This document shows positions 1 to 11,696 of a stretch of 64,000 bases of DNA, one piece after another (position 1 is the first letter of the stretch; each line of letters opens with the position of its first letter). The notes below the pieces were generated by a model. The model was not told where the DNA came from and ran no database searches. It saw only the letters and a list, made by a program, of their open reading frames with translations. The stretch covers positions 8,308,001-8,372,000 of the forward strand of contig NW_027480423.1 of the NCBI RefSeq assembly GCF_051401765.1. Reading direction: 5' to 3'. The translations under genes were made by a program, and so were the position numbers. Origin of the DNA: Calliopsis andreniformis. Taxonomy: Eukaryota > Arthropoda > Insecta > Hymenoptera > Andrenidae.

Positions 1-473
1 TAGGCCCTTACTATTTGATCTGGTGGAGTACCGCCCTAGAGTGAAGCCCAGGTTGCCCGGAACGTAGAACATACCATTACCTTCACACTGGTTGCAATTA
101 TTCCTGTTATACGATGGAAAAACGGTTGCATCTTTATTGTATTTTATGCTTCTGGCGTTGACTTCTAAGGCCCTAACTATTCGATCTGGTGGAGCAACGC
201 CCTAGAGTGACGACTAGGTTGCCCGGAACATGGAAATTACCACTACTTTCACACTGTTTGCAAATATACATTATATACGATGGAAAAGCTGTTGTATTTA
301 TATTGTGTTTTATGCTTCTGGCGTTGACTTCTTAGGCCCTAACTATTCGATCTGGTGGAGCAACGCCCTGGAGTGAAACCTATATTGCCCGGTACGTAGA
401 AATGACCACTACTATCACACTAGTTGCAAATTATTCCTGCTATACGATGGAAAAACTGTTGCATCTTTTTTGC
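1..473 (+). repeat. Left edge: rearranged monomers of the 18-mer HOR
   Basis: Three monomers, in order: one with AGAACATACCATTACC (about 67), one with GACGACTAGGTTGCC (about 208) and one with ACCTATATTGCCCGG (about 370). Complete 18-mer units contain the same classes in a different order (GACGACTAGG, then AACATACC, then two further classes, then CCTATATTG), so monomers have been lost and shuffled here. No gene is visible. Confidence 0.75.
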
Positions 474-996
474 ATTTTATGCTTCTGGCGTTGACTTCTT
501 AGGCCCTAACTATTTGATCTGGTGGAGCAACGGCCTAGAGTGAAGCCTAGGTTGCTCGGAATGTAGAAATGACCATAACTTTCACACTGGTTGCAATTAT
601 TCATTTTATACGATGGAAAAACTGTTGTACTTATATTGTGTTTTATACTTATGGCGTTGAATTCTAAGTCCCTAGCTATTCGATCCGGTGGAGCAACGCG
701 CTAGAGTGACGCCTAGGTTGCTCGGAACGTAGAAATGACCATAACTTTCACACTGGTTGCTATTATTCTCTTTATACGATGGAAAAACTGTTATATTTAT
801 ATTGTATTTTATGCTTCTGACGTTGACTTCTGAGGCCGTTGCTATTCGATGTGGTGGAAGAACGCCATAGAGTGAAGCCTAGGTAGCCCGGAACGTAGGA
901 ATGTCCATATCTTTCGCACTGTTTGCAATTATTAATTTTATACGATGGCAAAACTGTTGTATTTATATTGTATTTTATGCTTCTGGCGTTGACTTC

Positions 997-1007
997 TTAG
1001 GCCCTAA
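997..1007. other. TTAGG-C-CCTAA inverted repeat
   Basis: Five-base arms TTAGG and CCTAA flank a single C. The motif occurs in every monomer of the CTTCTTAGGCCCTAAC type; the alternative CTTCTAAGGCCCTAAC type breaks it. It resembles telomere repeat units, but there is only one copy per monomer and it is never in tandem, so I treat it as a short palindrome of the satellite. Confidence 0.5.
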
Positions 1008-1052
1008 CTATTCGATCTGGTGGAGCAATGCTTCAGAGATAAGTCTAGGATG

Positions 1053-1066
1053 CCCGAAACGCCGAA
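1053..1066 (-). other. CENP-B-box-like motif with one-base-short spacer
   Basis: Here the strand reads CCCG, six bases (AAACGC), then CGAA. The reverse complement of the minimal vertebrate CENP-B box is CCCG, seven bases with a T at the third, then CGAA. Both conserved half-sites are present, but the spacer is one base short and the T is missing, so this is a resemblance and not a canonical box. It occurs in the monomer class reading AGATAAGTCTAGGATGC, for example also at about 3880, 6870, 18150 and 45390. Ordinary monomers read CCCGGAACGTAGAAA and lack the CGAA half. Confidence 0.4.
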
Positions 1067-3724
1067 ATGATCATTACTATCACGCTTGTTGCAATTATTC
1101 CTGTTATACGATGAAAAGACTGTTGTATTTTTATTGTATTTTATGCTTCAGTCGTAGACTTCTAAGGCCGTAGCTATTCGATATGTTGGAGCACCGCCCT
1201 AGAGTGAAGCCTAGGTTGCTCGGAACGTAGAAATGACCACTACCTTCACACTGTTTGCAATTATTCATTTAATACGGTGGAAATGCTGTTGTATTTATAT
1301 CGTATTTTATGATTCTGGCGTTGACTTCTTAGGCCGTATCTATTCGATCTGGTGGAGCAACGCCCTGGAGTGAAACCTAGGTTGCGCGGAACGTAGCAAT
1401 GACCATAACTTTCACACTGGTACCAATTATTCGTTTTATACACAGGAAAAACTGTTCTATTTATTTTGTATTTAATGCTTCGGGCGTTGACTTCTAAGGC
1501 CCTAACAATTTGATCTGGTGGAGCAACGCCCTAGGGTGAAGCCTATGTTGCCCGTAACGTAGAAATGACCATAACTTTCACACTGGTTGCTATTATTCGT
1601 TTTAGACGATGGAAAAACTGTTATATATATATTGTATTTTATGCTTCTGGCGTTGCCTTCTTAGGCCCTAACTATTCGATCTTGTGGAACAACGCCCTAG
1701 AGTGAAGCCTAGGTTGCCTGGAACGTAGAAATGACCATCACTTTCACACGGGTTGCAATTATTCCTGTTCTAGGATGGAAAGACTGTTGTATTTTTATTG
1801 TATTTTATACTTCAGGCGTTGACTTCTGAGGCCGTAGCTATTCGATGTGGTGGAAGAACGCCATACAGTGAAGCCTAGGTTGCCCGGAACGTAGAAATGA
1901 CCATAAGTTTCATACTGGTTGCAATTATTCGTTTTATACGATGGAAAAACTGTTGTATTTATATTGTATTTTATGCTTCTGGCGTTCACTTCTTAGGCCC
2001 TAACTATTCGATCTGGTGGAACAACGCCGTAGGGTGAAGCCTAGGTTGCCCGGAACGTAGAAATGACCATAACTTTCACACTGGTAGCAATTATTCGTTT
2101 TATACACAGGAAAAACTGTTCTATTTATTTTGTATTTAATGCTTCGGGCGTTGACTTCTAAGGCCCTAACTGTTTGATCTGGTGGAGCAACGCCCTAGAG
2201 TGAAGCCTATGTTGCCCGGAACGTAGAAATGACCACTACTATCACACTAGTTGCAAATTATTCCTGCTATACGATGGAAAAACTGTTGCATCTTTATTGC
2301 ATTTTATGCTTCTGGCGTTGACTTCTAAGGCCCTAACTATTCGATCTGGTGGAGCAACGCCCTAGAGTGACGACTAGGTTGCCCGGAACATGGAAATTAC
2401 CACTACTTTCACACTGTTTGCAAATATACATTATATACGATGGAAAAGCTGTTGTATTTATATTGTGTTTTATGCTTCTGGCGTTGACTTCTTAGGCCCT
2501 AACTATTCGATCTGGTGGAACAACGCCCTAGAGTGACGACTAGGTTGCCCGGAACATGGAAATCACCACTACTTTCACACTGTTTGCAAATATACATTAT
2601 ATACGATGGAAAAGCTGCTGTATTTATATTGTGTTTTATGCTTCTGGCGTTGAATTCTTAGGCCCTAACTATTTAATCAGGTACAGCACAGCCCTAGAGT
2701 GAAGCGTAGGTTGCCCGGAACGTAGAACATACCATTACCTTCACACTGGTTGCAATTATTCCTGTTATACGATGGAAAAACTGTTGCATCTTTATTGTAT
2801 TTTATGCTTCTGGCGTTGACTTCTTAGGCCCTAACTATTCGACCTGGTGGAGCAATGCCTCAGAGATAAGTCTAGGATGCACGAAACGCCGAAATGATCA
2901 TTACTATCACGCTTGTTGCAATTATTCCTGTTATACGATGAAAAGACTGTTGTGTTTTTATTGTATTTTATGCTTCAGTCGTAGACTTCTAAGGCCGTAG
3001 CTATTCGATCTGGTGGAGCAACGCCCTAGAGTGAAGCCTAGGTTGCTCGGTATGTAGAAATGACCATAACTTTCACACTGGTTGCAATTATTCGTTTTAT
3101 ACGATGGAAAAACTGTTGCATCTTTATCGTATTTTATGCTTCTGGCGTTGACTTCTTAGGCCGTAACTATTCGATCTGGTGGAGCAACGCCCTGGAGTGA
3201 AACCTATATTGCCCGGTACGTAGAAATGACCACTACTATCACACTAGTTGCAAATTATTCCTGCTATACGATGGAAAAACTGTTGCATCTTTATTGCATT
3301 TTATGCTTCTGGCGTTGACTTCTAAGGCCCTAACTATTCGATCAGGTGGAGCAACGGCCTAGAGTGAAGCCTAGGTTGCTCGGAATGTAGAAATGACCAT
3401 AACTTTCACACTGGTTGCAATTATTCATTTTATAAGATGGAAAAACTGTTATACTTATACTGTGTTTTATACTTATGGCGTTGAATTCTAAGTCCCTAGC
3501 TATTCGATCCGGTGGAGCAACGCGCTAGAGTGACGCCTAGGTTGCTCGGAACGTAGAAATGACCATAACTTTCACACTGGTTGCTATTATTCTCTTTATA
3601 CGATGGAAAGACTGTTGTATTTATATTGTATTTTATGCTTCTGGCGTTGACTTCTGAGGCCGCTGCTATTCGATGTGGTGGAAGAACGCCATAGAGTGAA
3701 GCCTAGGTAGCCCGGAACGTAGGA

Positions 3725-6714
3725 ATGTCCATATCTTTCGCACTGTTTGCAATTATTCATTTTATACGATGGCAAAACTGTTGTATTTATATTGTATTTT
3801 ATGCTTCTGGCGTTGACTTCTTAGGCCCTAACTATTCGATCTGGTGGAGCAATGCTTCAGAGATAAGTCTAGGATGCCCGAAACGCCGAAATGATCATTA
3901 CTATCACGCTTGTTGCAATTATTCCTGTTATACGATGAAAAGACTGTTGTATTTTTATTGTATTTTATGCTTCAGTCGTAGACTTCTAAGGCCGTCGCTA
4001 TTCGATATGTTGGAGCACCGCCCTAGAGTGAAGCCTAGGTTGCTCGGAACGTAGAAATGACCACTACCTTCACACTGTTTGCAATTATTCATTTAATACG
4101 GTGGAAATGCTGTTGTATTTATATCGTATTTTATGCTTCTGGCGTTGACTTCTAAGAACCTAACTATTCGATCTGGTGGAGCAACGCCCTAGAGTGAAGC
4201 CTAGGTTGCTCGGAATGTAGAAATGACCATAACTTTCACACTGGTTGCAATTATTCGTTTTGTACGATGGAAAAAATGTTGCATCTTTATCGTATTTTAT
4301 GATTCTGGCGTTGACTTCTTAGGCCGTATCTATTCGATCTGGTGGAGCAACGCCCTGGAGTGAAACCTAGGTTGCGCGGAACGTAGCAATGACCATAACT
4401 TTCACACTGGTACCAATTATTCGTTTTATACACAGGAAAAACTGTTCCCTTTATTTTGTATTTAATGCTTCGGGCGTTGACTTCTAAGGCCCTAACAATT
4501 TGATCTGGTGGAGCAACGCCCTAGGGTGAAGCCTATGTTGCCCGTAACGTAGAAATGACCATAACTTTCACACTGGTTGCTATTATTCGTTTTAGACGAT
4601 GGAAAAACTGTTATATATATATTGTATTTTATGCTTCTGGCGTTGCCTTCTTAGGCCCTAACTATTCGATCTTGTGGAACAACGCCCTAGAGTGAAGCCT
4701 AGGTTGCCTGGAACGTAGAAATGACCATCACTTTCACACGGGTTGCAATTATTCCTGTTCTAGGATGGAAAGACTGTTGTGTTTTTATTGTATTTTATAC
4801 TTCAGGCGTTGACTTCTGAGGCCGTAGCTATTCTATGTGGTGGAAGAACGCCATACAGTGAAGCCTAGGTTGCCCGGAACGTAGAAATGACCATAAGTTT
4901 CATACTGGTTGCAATTATTCGTTTTATACGATGGAAAAACTGTTGTATTTATATTGTATTTTATGCTTCTGGCGTTCACTTCTTAGGCCCTAACTATTCG
5001 ATCTGGTGGAACAACGCCGTAGGGTGAAGCCTAGGTTGCCCGGAACGTAGAAATGACCATAACTTTCACACTGGTAGCAATTATTCGTTTTATGCACAGG
5101 AAAAACTGTTCTATTTATTTTGTATTTAATGCTTCGGGCGTTGACTTCTAAGGCCCTAACTGTTTGATCTGGTGGAGCAACGCCCTAGAGTGAAGCCTAT
5201 GTTGCCCGGAACGTAGAAATGACCACTACTATCACACTAGTTGCAAATTATTCCTGCTATACCATGGAAAAACTGTTGCATCTTTATTGCATTTTATGCT
5301 TCTGGCGTTGACTTCTAAGGCCCTAACTATTCGATCTGGTGGAGCAACGCCCTAGAGTGACGACTAGGTTGCCCGGAACATGGAAATTACCACTACTTTC
5401 ACACTGTTTGCAAATATACATTATATACGATGGAAAAGCTGTTGTATTTATATTGTGTTTTATGCTTCTGGCGTTGACTTCTTAGGCCCTAACTATTCGA
5501 TCTGGTGGAACAACGCCCTAGAGTGACGACTAGGTTGCCCGGAACATGGAAATTACCACTACTTTCACACTGTTTGCAAATATACATTATATACGATGGA
5601 AAAGCTGTTGTATTTATATTGCGTTTTATGCTTCTGGCATTGAATTCTTAGGCCCTAACTATTTAATCTGGTAGAGCACAGCCCTAGAGTGAAGCATAGG
5701 TTGCCTGGAACGTAGAACATACCATTACCTTCACACTGGTTGCAATTATTCCTGTTATACGATGGAAAAACTGTTGCATCTTTATTGTATTTTATGCTTC
5801 TGGCGTTGACTTCTTAGGCCCTAACTATTCGACCTGGTGGAGCAATGCCTCAGAGATAAGTCTAGGATGCACGAAACGCCGAAATGATCATTACTATCAC
5901 GCTTGTTGCAATTATTCCTGTTATACGATGAAAAGACTGTTGTGTTTTTATTGTATTTTATGCTTCAGACGTAGACTTCTAAGGCCGTAGCAATTCGATC
6001 TGGTGGAGCAACGCCCTAGAGTGAAGCCTAGGTTGCTCGGTATGTAGAAACGACCATAACTTTCCCACTGGTTGCAATTATTCGTTTTATACGATGGAAA
6101 AACTGTTGCATCTTTATCGTATTTTATGCTTCTGGCGTTGACTTCTTAGGCCGTAACTATTCGATCTGGTGGAGCAACGCCATGGAGTGAAACCTATATT
6201 GCCCGGTACGTAGAAATGACCACTACTATCACACTAGTTGCAAATTATTCCTGCTATACGATGGAAAAACTGTTGCATCTTTATTGCATTTTATGCTTCT
6301 GGCGTTGACTTCTAAGGCCCTAACTATTCGATCAGGTGGAGCAACGGCCTAGAGTGAAGCCTAGGTTGCTCGGAATGTAGAAATGACCATAACTTTCACA
6401 CTGGTTGCAATTATTCATTTTATAAGATGGAAAAACTGTTGTACTTATACTGTGTTTTATACTTATGGCGTTGAATTCTAAGTCCCTAGCTATTCGATCC
6501 GGTGGAGCAACGCGCTACAGTGACGCCTAGGTTGCTCGGAACGTAGAAATGACCATAACTTTCACACTGGTTGCTATTATTCTCTTTATACGATGGAAAA
6601 ACTGTTATATTTATATTGTATTTTATGCTTCTGGCGTTGACTTCTGAGGCCGTTGCTATTCGATGTGGTGGAAGAACGCCATAGAGTGAAGCCTAGGTAG
6701 CCCGGAACGTAGAA
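3725..6714 (+). repeat. 18-mer HOR unit A2, complete
   Basis: A full 2990-bp unit. Private variants GTTCCCTTTATT (about 4445), TTTATGCACAGG (about 5090), ATACCATGG (about 5265) and AAACGACC with TTTCCCACTGG (about 6050) recur at the matching positions of the unit at 20997-23986. Unit A1 lacks them. Confidence 0.87.
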
Positions 6715-7550
6715 ATGTCCATATCTTTCGCACTGTTTGCAATTATTCATTTTATACGATGGCAAAATTGTTGTATTTATATTGTATTTTATGCTTCTGG
6801 CGTTGACTTCTTAGGCCCTAACTATTCGATCTGGTGGAGCAATGCTTCAGAGATAAGTCTAGGATGCCCGAAACGCCGAAATGATCATGACAATCACGCT
6901 TGTTGCAATTATCCCTGTTATACGATGAAAAGACTGTTGCATTTTTATTGTATTTTATGCTTCAGTCGTAGACTTCTAAGGCCATAGCTATTCGATATGT
7001 TGGAGCACCGCCCCAGAGTGAAGCCTAGGTTGCTCGGAACGTAGAAATGACCACTACTTTCACACTGTTTGCAATTATTCATTTAATACGGTGGAAATGC
7101 TGTTGTATTTATATCGTATTTTATGCTTCTGGCGTTGACTTCTAAGGACCTAACTATTCGATCTGGTGGAGCAACGCCCTAGAGTGAAGCCTAGGTTGCT
7201 CGGAATGTAGAAATGACCATAACTTTCACACTGGTTGCAATTATTCGTTTTGTACGATGGAAAAACTGTTGCATCTTTATCGTATTTTATGATTCTGGCG
7301 TTGACTTCTTAGGCCGTATCTATTCGATCTGGTGGAGCAACGCCCTGGAGTGAAACCTAGGTGGCGCGGAACGTAGCAATGACCATAACTTTCACACTGG
7401 TGCCAATTATTCGTTTTATACACAGGAAAAACTGTTCTATTTATTTTGTATTTAATGCTTCGGTCGTTGACTTCTAAGGCCCTAACAATTTGATCTGGTG
7501 GAGCAACGCCCTAGGGTGAAGCCTATGTTGCCCGTAACGTAGAAATGACC
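6715..7550 (+). repeat. 18-mer HOR unit A3, truncated after about five monomers
   Basis: It matches the start of the unit at 23987, including GGCAAAATTG and ATCATGACAATCACG, then leaves that alignment near 7550. The 23987 unit continues with GGTTGCTATTATTCG, while this one reads GATAGCAATTATTCG. The junction falls inside the conserved box CTTTCACACTG and keeps the 166-bp register. Confidence 0.82.
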
Positions 7551-9285
7551 ATAACTTTCACACTGATAGCAATTATTCGTTTTATACACAGGAAAAACTG
7601 TTCTATTTATTTTGTATTTAATGCTTCGGGCGTTGACTTCTAAGGACCTAACTGTTTGATCTGGTGGAGCAACGCCCTAGAGTGAAGCCTATGTTGCCCG
7701 GAACGTAGAAATGACCATAACTTTCACACTGGTTGCAATTATTCGTTTTATACGATGGAAAAACTGTTGCATCTTTATTGTATTTTATGCTTCTGGCGTT
7801 GACTTCTAAGGCCGTAACCATTCGATCTGGTGGAGCAACGCCCTGGAGTGAAACCTAGGTTGCCCGGAACGTAGAAAAGACCATTACCGTCACACTGGTT
7901 GCAATTATTCCTGTTTTACGAAGAAAAAACTGTTGCATCTTTATTGTATATTATGCTTCTGGCGTTGATTTCTAAGGCCCTAACAATTCGATCTGGTGGA
8001 GCAACGCCATAGAGTGAAGCCTAGGTTGCCGGGAAAGTAGAAATGACCATTACTTTCACAATGTTTGCAATTATTCATTTTATACGATGGAAAAACTTTT
8101 GTACTTAAATTGTATTTTATTCTTCTGGCGTTGATTTCTTAGGCCCTAACTATTCGATCTGGTGGAACAACGCCCTAGAGTGAAGACTAGGTTGCCCGGA
8201 ACATGGAAATGACCACTACTTTCACACTGTTTGCAAATATACATTATATACGATGGAAAAGCTGTTGTATTTATATTGTGTTTTATGCTTCTGGCGTTGA
8301 CTTCTTAGGCCCTAACTATTTAATCTGGTAGAGCACCGCCCTAGAGTGAAGCATAGGTTACCCGGAACGTAGAAATGACCATAACTTTTACACTGGTAGC
8401 AATTATTCGTTTTATACAATGGAAAAACCGTTCTATATATTCTGTGTTTTATGCTTCGGGCGTTGACTTCTAAGGCCCTAACTGTTTGGTCTGGTGGAAC
8501 AACGCCCTAGAGTGAAGCCTAGGTTGCCCGGAACGTAGAAATGACCACAACTTTCAGACTGGTTGCTATTATTCGTTTTATACGATGGAAAAACTGTTAT
8601 ATTTATATTGTATTTTATGCTTCTGGCGTTGACCTCTGAGGCCGTTCCTATTCGATGTGGTGGAAGAACGCCATAGAGCGAAGCCTAGGTAGCCCGGAAC
8701 GTAGAAATGTCCATATCTTTCGCACTGTTTGCAATTATCCATTTTATACGGTGGCAAAGCTGTTGTATTTATATTGTATTTTATGCTTCTGGCGTTGACT
8801 TCTTAGGCCCTAACTATTCGATCTGGTGGAGCAATGCCTCAGAGATATGTCTAGGATGCCCGAAACGCCGAAATGATCGTTACAGTCACACTGGTTGCAA
8901 TTATTCCTGTTATACGATGGAAAAACTGTTGCATCTTTATTGTATTTTATGCTTCTGGCGTTGACTTCTAACGCACAAACTATTCCATCTGGTGGAGCAA
9001 CGCCCTAGAGTGAAGCCTAGGCTGCCCGCAACGTAGAAATGACCATAAATTTCACACTGGTTGCTATTATTCCTGTTATACGATGGAAAAACTTTTGCAT
9101 CTTTATTGTATTTTATGCTTCTGGCGTTGACTTCTAAGGCCCTAGCTATTTGATTTGGTGGAGCAACGCCCGAGAGTGGAGCCTAGGTTGCCCGGAACGT
9201 AGAAAAGACCATTACCTTCACACTGGTTGCAATTATTCCTGTTTTACGAAGAAAAAACTGTTGCAGCTTTATTGTATATTATGCT

Positions 9286-9451
9286 TCTGGCGTTGATTTC
9301 TAAGGCCCTAACAATTCGATCTGGTGGAGCAACGCCCTAGAGTGAAGCCTAGGTTGCCCGGAAAGTAGAAATGACCATTACTTTCACAATGTTTGCAATT
9401 ATTCATTTTATACGATGAAAAAACTTTTGTACTTATATTGTATTTTATTCT
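9286..9451 (+). repeat. Representative 166-bp monomer
   Basis: This unit runs from one TCTGGCG box to the next and is close to a hand-made consensus. In that consensus I counted 69 G/C in 166 bases (about 42%), with 44 of the first 80 bases G/C (55%) and 25 of the last 86 (29%). The monomer is therefore bipartite: a GC-rich half carrying the dyad at 9329-9357 and an AT-rich half. The length matches two turns of DNA on a histone octamer plus linker-histone contact, which suggests one nucleosome per monomer. That is an inference, not seen in the sequence. Confidence 0.9.
9329..9357. other. Imperfect dyad (potential hairpin or cruciform) of the consensus monomer
   Basis: The left arm GCAA-CGC-CCTAG and the right arm CTAGG-TTGC are complementary over nine base pairs (GCAACCTAG against CTAGGTTGC), with CGC as a 3-nt bulge and an 8-nt loop AGTGAAGC. 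The same arrangement recurs in many monomers of the window because both arms lie in the consensus. In the 50-64 kb part a variant monomer class (GCAACGTCCAAG...GTTGCC) keeps only the outer GCAAC/GTTGC pairs. A role in non-B DNA or protein binding is inferred. Confidence 0.6.
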
Positions 9452-11355
9452 TCTGGCGTTGACTTCTTAGGCCCTAACTATTCGATCTGGTGGAACAACG
9501 CCCTAGAGTGACGACTAGGTTGCCCGGAACATGGAAATTACCACTACTTTCACACTGTTTGCAAATATACATTATATACGATGGAAAAGCTGTTGTATTT
9601 ATATTGTGTTTTATGCTTCTGGCGTTGACTTCTTAGGCCCTAACTATTTAATCTGGTAGAGCACAGCCCTAGAGTGAAGCATAGGTTGCCCGGAACGTAG
9701 AAATGACCATAACTTTTACACTGGTAGCAATTATTCGTTTTATACAATGGAAAAACTGTTCTGTTTATTTTGTATTTTATGCTTCGGGCGTTGACTTCTA
9801 AGGGACTAACTATTCCATCTGGTGGAACAACGCCCTTGGGTGAAGCCTAGGTTGCGCGGAACGTAGCATTGACCACAACTTTCACGCTGGTAGCAATTAT
9901 TCGTTTTATAGAATGGAAAAACTGTTCTATTTATTTTGTGTTTTATGCTTCGGGCGTTGACTTCTAAGGCCCTAACTGTTTGATCTGGTGGAACAACGCC
10001 CTACAGTGAAGCCTAGGTTGCCCGGAACGTAGAAATGAACATAACTTTCACACTAGTTGCTATTATTCGTTTTATACGATGGAAAAACTGTTATATTTAT
10101 ATTGTATTTTATGCTTCTGGCGTTCACCTCTGAGGCCGTTGCTATTCGATGCGGTGGAAGAACGCCATAGAGTGAAGCCTAGGTAGCCCGGAACGTAGAA
10201 ATGTCCATATCTTTCGCACTGTTTGCAATAATTCATTTTATACGATGGCACAGCCGTTGTATTTATATTGTATTTTATGCTTCTGGCGTTGACTTCTTAG
10301 GGCCTAACTATTCGACCTGGTGGAGCAATGCCTCAGAGATAAGTCTAGGATGCACGAAACGCCGAAATGATCATTACTATCACGCTTGTTGCAATTATTC
10401 CTGTTATACGATGAAAAGACTGTTGTATTTTTATTGTATTTTATGCTTCAGTCGTAGACTTCTAAGGCCGTAGCTATTCGATATGTTGGAGCACCGCCCT
10501 AGAGTGAAGCCTAGGTTGCCGGGTACGTGGAAATGACCACTACTACCACACTGGTTGCAAATTATTCCTGCTATACGATGGAAAAACTGTTGCATCTTTA
10601 TCGTATTTTATGCTTCTGGCGTTGACTTCTTAGGCCGTAACTATTCGATCTGGTGGAGCAACGCCCTGAAGTGAAACCTATATTGCCCGGTACGTAGAAA
10701 TGACCACTACTATCACACTAGTTGCAAATTATTCCTGCTATACGATGGAAAAACTGTTGCATCTTTATTGTATTTTATGCTTCTGGCGTTGACTTCTAAG
10801 GCCCTAACTATTCGATCAGGTGGAGCAACGGCCTAGAGTGAAGCCTAGGTTCCTCCGAATGTAGAAATGAACATAACTTTCACACTGGTTGTAATTATTC
10901 ATTTTATACGATGGAAAAACTGTTGTACTTATATTGTGTTTTATTCTTATGGCGTTGAATTCTAAGTCCCTAGCTATTCGATCTGGTGGAGCAACGCCCT
11001 AGAGTGATGTCTAGGTTGCCCGGAACGTAGAAGTGACCATAAATTTCACACTGATTGCTATCATTCGTTTTATACGATAGAAAAACTGTTATATTTATAT
11101 TGTATTTTATGCTTCTGGCGTTGACTTCTTAGGCCCTAACTGTTCGATCTGGTGGAACAACGCCCTAGGGTGAATCCTAGGTTGCTCGGAAAGTAGAAAT
11201 GACCATAACTTTCACACTGGTTGCAATTATTCGTTTTATTCGATGGAAAAGCTGTGGCATCTTTATTGTATTTTATTCTTCTGGGGTTGACTTCTAAGGC
11301 CCTAGTTATTAGGTGTGGTGGAGCAACGCCCTAGAGTGACGCCTAGGTTGCTCGG

Positions 11356-11696
11356 AACGTAGAAATGACCATAACTTTCACACTGGTTGCAATTATTCAT
11401 TTAATACGGTGGAAATGCTGTTGTATTTATATCGTATTTTATGCTTCTGGCGTTGACTTCTAAGGAAATAACTATTCGATCTGGTGGAGCAACGCCCTAG
11501 AGTGAAGCCTAGGTTGCTCGGAATGTAGAAATGACCATAACTTTCACACTGATAGCAATTATTCGTTTTATACGATGGAAAAACTGTTGTATTTATATTG
11601 TATTTTATGCTTGTGGCGTTCACTTCTTAGGCCCTAACTATTCGATCTGGTGGAACGACGCCGCAGGGTGAAGCCTAGGTTGCCCGGAACGTAGAA
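11356..11696 (+). repeat. Two-monomer linker between the block B copies
   Basis: It contains the ATTTAATACGGTGGAAATGC and AAGGAAATAACTATTCG monomers. The same pair recurs at about 27631-27971 and 33275-33615 inside the 34-mer HOR, at a shift of 16,275 bp from here to the first. It therefore shows part of the older order from which the 34-mer was built. Confidence 0.75.

Larger units (their letters stand above)
901..3724 (+). repeat. 18-mer HOR unit A1, shortened to 17 monomers
   Basis: This unit is 2824 bp, exactly 166 bp shorter than its neighbour. The missing monomer is the one at about 4135-4300 in unit A2 (CTAAGAACCTAAC type). In A1 the sequence passes from TTGTATTTATATCG straight to TATTTTATGATTCTGG at about 1290-1312, so one hybrid monomer replaces two. 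Diagnostic variants such as TTCTATTTATT near 1450 and TTTATACACAGG near 2100 match the unit at 18007-20996. Confidence 0.85.
474..7550 (+). repeat. HOR block A (18-monomer, 2990-bp period), first copy
   Basis: The landmark AATGTCCATATCTTTCGC lies at about 900, 3724 and 6714, giving intervals of 2824 and 2990 bp. The same monomer classes follow each landmark in the same order. The block is repeated at 17580-24830, at a shift of 17,106 bp before about 1300 and 17,272 bp after it. It stops near 7550, where monomers switch to the CACTGATAGCAATTATTCG class that opens block B. Confidence 0.88.
7545..11355 (+). repeat. HOR block B copy 1 (4152-bp basic shift)
   Basis: The sequence matches 11697-15337 with shifts of 4152 bp up to about 9190, 4318 bp from there to about 10300, and 3985 bp after about 10622. 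Each change is a whole number of monomers: this copy lacks one monomer at about 9190 and has two extra at about 10300-10622. The 34-mer block at 28454-28620 carries the monomer missing here, so copy 1 probably lost it. Confidence 0.85.

Noticed and set aside
997..1007. Telomere-like TTAGG and CCCTAA words
   Set aside because: There is one copy per 166 bp and never a tandem run, so these are not interstitial telomere repeats.
901..1173. Recurrent 90-codon frames starting MSISFALFAII, and related 85-109 codon frames in many copies
   Set aside because: They arise where the divergent monomer pair happens to lose in-frame stops. The frame shifts by one at each 166-bp monomer, copies differ mainly by amino-acid-changing substitutions, ends vary with stray stops, and no promoter, splice or codon-use signal is visible. 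Antisense frames of similar size appear in the same monomers.
9286..9451. Origin of the monomer from two ~83-bp half-repeats
   Set aside because: Only short words are shared between the halves (ATTCGATCTGGTGGA against ATACGATGGA). The rest does not align and composition differs strongly.
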